NCBI GenBank assembly: GCA_013298375.1
Contig: JAAFHM010000010.1
Span: 1 to 27,292 of the forward strand
Length of the DNA stretch: 27,292 bases
Source of the DNA: Ignavibacteria bacterium
Lineage (GTDB): Bacteria; Bacteroidota; Ignavibacteria; Kapaibacteriales; UBA4661
Direction: 5' to 3'
Shown here piece after piece: positions 22,725 through 27,292 of this stretch. Positions within the stretch are counted from its first letter, which is position 1; every line of letters begins with the position of its first letter. The notes below the pieces were generated by a model. That model was not told the origin of the DNA. It was given only the letters and a program-made list of their open reading frames with translations, and ran no database searches. Position numbers and translations under genes: made by a program.

Positions 22725-24944
22725 TTAGATGTCAATTCTCAACATATCCTTTGGTGAGGCTTGTCTGACTGTCGCGTGATGTTCTGCCGCCTCATTGTTG
22801 AGTAATTCGCCGTGATAGCCATTTCGAGGCAACTGATAAGCACCAAAGGTTGACGACGTAGATATTTGCTGCGTATCTGCCGGATCCAAACGGAAGAACC
22901 CAAGCAAAGACTGTAGATTTCCCATAAGGTGATGCAAACGTGATATGTGGCGTTGAATCTGGCTTATATCCTGCCCCGATTCTACGGCAATATGCTGAAT
23001 CGTGTCAATTGTCTGCACAATCCCCAAACTCAAGACAACCTGCTGTTCACTTGCCTCGGCAATATTCTTCACAACGCTTGAGACATTCTGCGTATGCTCA
23101 ATAATTTGCTGCAAGCGCTCTCCAGCTTGACGAGTTACTGCCTCGCCGCGCTCAACGCGCTCTTTGCCTGAACGCATTGTTAGAATAGCGGTATCTGTAT
23201 CGCGCTGGATATGCGTAATCATCATGGTTATCTCTTTTGTTGCCTTTTGTGTTCGCTCGGCAAGTTTGCGCACTTCATCAGCAACTACCGCAAAACCCCT
23301 TCCCTGATCGCCTGCACGCGCCGCCTCAATAGCAGCGTTCAATGCTAATAAATTTGTTTGGTCAGCAATCTCCTCAATGACTTGAACAATATCACCAATT
23401 GCTTGACTACTCGTCCCAAGCTGCATTATCGCATTGGCAGAACTATTGACCACGCCGCCAATCATGCTCATTTCTTGAATCATTTCGCGGACGGTCGTCT
23501 CACTGGCGGTCGCATCCCTACTTGCTTGTTCGGCATCATACGCCGCAAGCATCGTTTTTTGGGTATTCTGCGTAATTGTCGCATTCATATCGCCTACGGT
23601 GAGTGACGCAGCCTCCATTTCACCGCTTTGCTGGGCTATGCCACTAACGATGTGCGAGGTTTTATCCAATATCTCTTGTGTCGCTAAGGCTGTTTGTTCG
23701 GCTGCATCCGTCACTTTGTCAACAATCAAGCGAATATTTGCCACAGCAGCATTAAAGCCACTATAAAGCCGGATAATATCATCATTCTCGCCATCTTGGA
23801 TAATAATATTTGCTGTCAAATCCCCCTCAGCAAAAGCGTGGATATTCCGAAGAATAATTTCGACAATCTCACTTAAACGCTGCTTTTCTTCGGATATTTC
23901 CTCAACAGCCGCATCGACCTTCGCTTGAACACTTGTTTTTTCATCTTGCAACTCTTTCATCGTTTGCCGAATATTATCCGTCATCTGTTCAAAAGAGTTT
24001 GCTAAATCCTGAATTTCATCATTGGTACCGATTCTGTCAGCCTTGATGTTGTAATTTCCCCGAGCAATTTCCGAAGCAGCTTTTTGCAAAACATTCACCG
24101 GACGAGTAATAATGCGGCTGAGGAACAAAGCAATTGCGACACTCAAAATAATAGTCAAAACAATAACAATCCCTGACGAAGCCAAATAGAGCGATGCACG
24201 AGAAGATTTTTCTGCTGCCATTTGTTTCAGAATAGGGCGTACAGCTTTCACATAGTCTTTGAAGCCCGCACGATTGACTTCCATACTTTTGGCGACTGCT
24301 GCTAAGTCTGCTATCTTGCCTAAACAGGCTTCGGTATGCTGCAAAAACTCTGTTTGTTTTGCCGTATTTACCATTGAGGCTTTACCTTGTAAGTAGCGCA
24401 GAACCTCGACAAACTCTTGCTCTGGCTTTTTAGTCTTTTTACCAATTAAGGCAGCATCGGCAAGATCCCGCAACTTTGCTCGGCAAAGCAAAAGAGCCAT
24501 CCTAAAATCCTGTGGAGTATTCTCATCGGAACAAGCCGCAGCCTGATTCAAACGCGACTGTACCTCGCCGACTATTCCAGCAGTATCGGCTAAACCAATG
24601 AGTCCGTACATTGTCACCGTCGAGTCAAAACTCCGGCGATAATTGTACAACGCTGTATCTAAGCGCCTTCCGATTGGCTCGCTGCTAAAATTATTGACCA
24701 ACGAATCACACGTCTTCATGGTCGAATCAAGGCGTAGAGCGTACTTCATCTGCCGGAACGTGATAAAATCAAGGTCATGCTGGCGGGCTTGTAAAAATTG
24801 AATTTCTATCATTCGCACTGTTTCGCGCTCACTCAAAGCACGATTCGACAGCAGCGCAAACCCACTGACAATCAGCGTAAAGAGCAGCATAATCCCTGCC
24901 ATACCCAAGAGTTTGCGCGAAAGCGTCAAGCGAAAATTTTGCAT
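22725..24944 (-). CDS. Methyl-accepting chemotaxis protein with two HAMP-like units
   Basis: A transmembrane chemoreceptor signalling to CheA/CheW. Its 739 residues run: TM1 (about 12-33), a periplasmic helical domain (34-250) with four Cys, TM2 (255-277), HAMP (278-330; RPVNVLQKAASEIARGNY), a coiled-coil linker, a second HAMP-like unit (about 358-412; AFAEGDLTANI), and the cytoplasmic signalling helices. The highly conserved hairpin tip is intact at about 523-565 (EIADQTNLLALNAAIEAARA, then GRGFAVVADEVRKLAERT). AAGGGA lies about 5 bases before the ATG and a Bacteroidota-type promoter lies about 100 bases upstream. The ligand is not evident. Confidence 0.95.
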   Translation of the reverse strand: MQNFRLTLSRKLLGMAGIMLLFTLIVSGFALLSNRALSERETVRMIEIQFLQARQHDLDFITFRQMKYALRLDSTMKTCDSLVNNFSSEPIGRRLDTALYNYRRSFDSTVTMYGLIGLADTAGIVGEVQSRLNQAAACSDENTPQDFRMALLLCRAKLRDLADAALIGKKTKKPEQEFVEVLRYLQGKASMVNTAKQTEFLQHTEACLGKIADLAAVAKSMEVNRAGFKDYVKAVRPILKQMAAEKSSRASLYLASSGIVIVLTIILSVAIALFLSRIITRPVNVLQKAASEIARGNYNIKADRIGTNDEIQDLANSFEQMTDNIRQTMKELQDEKTSVQAKVDAAVEEISEEKQRLSEIVEIILRNIHAFAEGDLTANIIIQDGENDDIIRLYSGFNAAVANIRLIVDKVTDAAEQTALATQEILDKTSHIVSGIAQQSGEMEAASLTVGDMNATITQNTQKTMLAAYDAEQASRDATASETTVREMIQEMSMIGGVVNSSANAIMQLGTSSQAIGDIVQVIEEIADQTNLLALNAAIEAARAGDQGRGFAVVADEVRKLAERTQKATKEITMMITHIQRDTDTAILTMRSGKERVERGEAVTRQAGERLQQIIEHTQNVSSVVKNIAEASEQQVVLSLGIVQTIDTIQHIAVESGQDISQIQRHISRLHHLMGNLQSLLGFFRLDPADTQQISTSSTFGAYQLPRNGYHGELLNNEAAEHHATVRQASPKDMLRIDI

Positions 24945-25046
24945 CGTATCCCTTAAATTGATGTTCGTGATAATGTCAACGTGATGACCGTCAGTTGCTT
25001 CTCTCCAATATCAAGAGCATTGAAGCGTTCTTAATTGTACAGCCTA

Positions 25047-25077
25047 CAAAATTACAAGGTTTTTCTTTCACCGCCAA
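25047..25077 (-). promoter_or_regulatory. Bacteroidota-type promoter of the chemoreceptor gene
   Basis: On the minus strand TTG (25077-25075), then 20 bases, then TAATTTTG (25054-25047) gives the same -33/-7 arrangement and the same -7 octamer as the rpsL promoter. The start point would be near 25040, about 95 bases before the chemoreceptor ATG. Confidence 0.65.
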
Positions 25078-25086
25078 GCCCTCATT

Positions 25087-25755
25087 ATGAAAACACTTAC
25101 CGTACACCGCATTGCAATAGGGCTTCTTATTTGCAGCGCAATCATCCTCGCGGCGGCTCCGCATTGCTTCGCCGCACCAAACAGCAACACCTTGAGCGAT
25201 TCTCTCAATACAAGTCGGATTCAGATCAATAAAACAGCGATGTTCACCCTAGGCGCATGGTCACTGGGGAATATGACTGTCAATGGCACACTGCTAGCAT
25301 TGCAAAGCAATATCCCCAGCGAAAATCGCCCCTCATCATACTATTTTCAGCAAATGAATGTTTTTTGGAATGTCGTCAATCTTGGGCTGGCGGTGGGCGG
25401 GCTGTACGGCGCTTTCACCGAAAACTCTCATGGAATCTCACTTTTTGAGACAATCAATCAGCAAGCGAGTATTGAACGAATTTTGCTGCTCAACGCCGGA
25501 TTGGACGTGGCATACATAGCCGCAGGCGCATGGATGCTGCAACGTAGCAAGAACACCAACGACAATGCCGCTCTCTGGCAAGGCTACGGGCAATCACTGA
25601 TTCTACAAGGCGCATTTTTACTGCTATTTGACGCAGTTGTTTATGCTATTCATCACACAACAAGCGAACCCCTCTTGCGGGAAATTCTCCGCTCTGCGTC
25701 CATTGGAATACGTCCGGGATCGGGATTAGAGCTAGGCTTTACGCTACGATTGTGA
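25087..25755 (+). CDS. Secreted or membrane protein, Bacteroidota-like family
   Basis: It has 222 residues. An N-terminal signal-like segment (MKTLTVHRIAIGLLICSAII, with a likely cleavage after CFA near residue 30) is followed by several hydrophobic stretches: TAMFTLGAWSLGNMTVNGTL, MNVFWNVVNLGLAVGGLYGA, ILLLNAGLDVAYIAAGAWML and SLILQGAFLLLFDAVVYAI. The combination of FxQMNxxWNxVNL, LLLNAGLDVxY and GYGxSLxLQGxFLLxFD reminds me of an uncharacterised family of small membrane proteins common in Bacteroidota (possibly DUF6992). Its role is unknown. It is divergent from the chemoreceptor gene; the two share a 142-base spacer. Confidence 0.85.
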   Translation: MKTLTVHRIAIGLLICSAIILAAAPHCFAAPNSNTLSDSLNTSRIQINKTAMFTLGAWSLGNMTVNGTLLALQSNIPSENRPSSYYFQQMNVFWNVVNLGLAVGGLYGAFTENSHGISLFETINQQASIERILLLNAGLDVAYIAAGAWMLQRSKNTNDNAALWQGYGQSLILQGAFLLLFDAVVYAIHHTTSEPLLREILRSASIGIRPGSGLELGFTLRL

Positions 25756-25878
25756 TGATTTGGCGTTGGGGAAAAATTTCGTGAAAAGTTCTTTTGGGAA
25801 GCGCTTTGATTTGCGTAGATTATTTGGTGATAATTTTTTTTTCAATGGCTCTGATGCCGCCTCAATACGGAGTTTGCT

Positions 25879-26355
25879 ATGAGTTTTCAGCATAAATATC
25901 CGCTCGACGACCGCACATTTGTTGAAGTGTCCCGTGAGCAAATTGGCGACACATGGACTTCACGGATTATGCTCAATCTCTACGCCACCGACGCGCCCGA
26001 AGCGGGAGAAGCGAGTTACACCGAAGTTGCCAGAATGATGCTGCGCTCTCTCGAACCTATCGTTGAGCAGTTTAGCAATCACGATTTCGTTCAACATGGC
26101 TTAAAATCAGTACTGCCGGGCAAGGGCTATGCACACAAACTCCATGATTTTCTTATTTCGCATCATAATAGTTTTCCTTTTCCCATCGAAAACGTTTACT
26201 CTACCGAGCCGAGCATTGACAATATCTATTTCGTCCAACGCAACCAGCCACGATTGTACATTTCGGAAAGTGCCATAAAATTCTGGAATAAGCGTGTTGC
26301 CTTTGGGAAAGCCGAGTTATTGTCGGACATCAAGCGATACCGCATCAAATGGTAA
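25879..26355 (+). CDS. Conserved-looking protein of unknown function
   Basis: A 158-residue soluble protein without signal peptide or membrane segments. It begins MSFQHKYPLDDRTFVEVSRE and is mixed alpha/beta in character, ending in a basic IKRYRIKW. GGAG lies about 8 bases before the ATG. Codon use and GC content resemble its neighbours. I do not recognise the family. It is followed after 48 bases by the amidohydrolase gene on the same strand, so the two may be co-transcribed. Confidence 0.75.
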   Translation: MSFQHKYPLDDRTFVEVSREQIGDTWTSRIMLNLYATDAPEAGEASYTEVARMMLRSLEPIVEQFSNHDFVQHGLKSVLPGKGYAHKLHDFLISHHNSFPFPIENVYSTEPSIDNIYFVQRNQPRLYISESAIKFWNKRVAFGKAELLSDIKRYRIKW

Positions 26356-26403
26356 TTCTGGCGTTGTTTATCCATCAATGATTCCAACTCAAATTTTTAC
26401 ACT

Positions 26404-27292
26404 ATGCCCAACGCGATGCTGAATCACGACCTTCTCCGTGCCGCCCACGCCGTACACGAGCCGATGCGCCAAATCAGGCGCGATTTGCATCGCAATCCCG
26501 AATTATCCTTTCACGAATACGAGACAAGCAAGCGCATTCAAGCCCGTCTTGCGGAATTACAGATTCCCTTTCATGTCATGGCAAATACTGGCGTGGTCGC
26601 TCATATCGGCGCAGGAGACCGATGCGTGGCGCTTCGGGCTGATATTGACGCGCTGCCAATTCAGGAAGAATCCGGCGTAGAGTATAGTTCCACAAAGCAA
26701 GGTGTGATGCACGCTTGCGGGCATGATGCTCATACGGCTATGCTTCTGGGCGCAGCACAGATGCTCAAAGAGCGCGAAACCTCCGAAGGCTCATCATCGC
26801 TGGGCGGCGTGATAAAACTTATTTTTCAACCCGGTGAAGAAATGTCTCCCGGAGGCGCTTCGATTATGATTCGTGAGGGTGTACTTCAAAACCCTCGCCC
26901 CGAAGCCATTTTTGGGCAGCACGTCAACCCCGATGCTACCTGCGGAACGGCTGCTTTTGTGAGCGGAATGATGCTTGCGGCGACCGATGAACTTTACTGG
27001 ACAATTCATGGAAAAAGCGGACACGCCGCCCAGCCGCACAACGCCACCGACCCCGTACTTATGGCTGCGCATCTTATCACCCAGCTTCAAACACTGGTTT
27101 CACGCCGTTTGAACCCCTTTGCACCTGGCGTTTTATCCATCTGCACCGTTCATGGTGGTCACGCAACAAATGTCATTCCCGATACGGTAGAACTTTCTGG
27201 TACACTGCGCTCCATGAACCAAGCATGGCGCGAAGAGGCATTGCGGGTCATTCGGGAACATACGGAATTGCTGGGCGCATCGCCACTTTTCG
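26404..27292 (+). CDS. M20-family amidohydrolase (3'-partial)
   Basis: The frame opens at ATG 26404 and runs off the window after 296 residues; about 100 residues are missing from a family of about 390-400. It resembles N-acyl-amino-acid / hippurate-type amidohydrolases (M20D), metal-dependent enzymes that split amide bonds of acylated amino acids. The N-terminus RQIRRDLHRNPELSFHEYET is characteristic. Metal ligands are visible at C105 and H107 (MHACGHDAHTAMLLGAA), E145/E146 (FQPGEE) and H173 (GQHV). The dimerisation domain begins near residue 195 with HGKSGHAAQPHNATDP. The substrate cannot be told from sequence alone. Confidence 0.93.
   Translation, partial: MPNAMLNHDLLRAAHAVHEPMRQIRRDLHRNPELSFHEYETSKRIQARLAELQIPFHVMANTGVVAHIGAGDRCVALRADIDALPIQEESGVEYSSTKQGVMHACGHDAHTAMLLGAAQMLKERETSEGSSSLGGVIKLIFQPGEEMSPGGASIMIREGVLQNPRPEAIFGQHVNPDATCGTAAFVSGMMLAATDELYWTIHGKSGHAAQPHNATDPVLMAAHLITQLQTLVSRRLNPFAPGVLSICTVHGGHATNVIPDTVELSGTLRSMNQAWREEALRVIREHTELLGASPLF

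Noticed and set aside
26438..26680. An 80-codon plus-strand frame near the right end
   Set aside because: It is out of frame with the M20 amidohydrolase, whose conserved metal-binding motifs cover the same bases.

Overview
The window is dominated by one long minus-strand ribosomal-protein supercluster, the str, S10, spc and alpha operons joined, read from about 22.1 kb down to 2.0 kb. Gene order is rpsL-rpsG-fusA-tuf-rpsJ-rplC-rplD-rplW-rplB-rpsS-rplV-rpsC-rplP-rpmC-rpsQ-rplN-rplX-rplE-rpsN-rpsH-rplF-rplR-rpsE-rpmD-rplO-secY-map-infA-rpmJ-rpsM-rpsK-rpoA-rplQ. It begins at a promoter upstream of rpsL and ends at a perfect 16-bp hairpin terminator after rplQ. The proteins cover most of the ribosome core, both main elongation GTPases, the SecY translocon pore, methionine aminopeptidase, IF-1 and the RNA polymerase alpha subunit.

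The organism looks like a member of the Bacteroidota/Chlorobiota (FCB) group. Two promoters have the form TTG-N20-TAATTTTG, which fits the Bacteroidota -33/-7 consensus (TTTG, TAnnTTTG). The secY-map-infA-rpmJ-rpsM-rpsK order and the cysteine-free L36 also fit. Placing tuf between fusA and rpsJ, and the frequent Shine-Dalgarno sequences, point away from classical Bacteroidia and towards a Chlorobi/Ignavibacteria/Kapabacteria-like lineage. That finer placement is inference.

Left edge (1-1993): the 3' part of an AT-rich gene for a protein with tandem 37-residue repeats, then a decayed IS3-family insertion sequence (1363-1833), then the operon terminator. Right edge (22.3-27.3 kb): a small membrane protein, a double-HAMP methyl-accepting chemotaxis protein with its own promoter, a secreted or membrane protein of a Bacteroidota-like family, an unrecognised 158-residue protein, and the 5' part of an M20-family amidohydrolase that runs off the window. 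I saw no rRNA, tRNA or CRISPR array.

The most striking observation is in rplO (L15). An in-frame UAG interrupts the gene at a position where the family normally has leucine. The remaining 35 codons are still in frame, are recognisably L15, and overlap the secY start. Other notable points are the absence of rpsD from its usual place between rpsK and rpoA, a strong hairpin in an oversized rpsM-rpsK gap, and TTG/GTG starts on several essential ribosomal genes, mostly paired with clear Shine-Dalgarno sequences.
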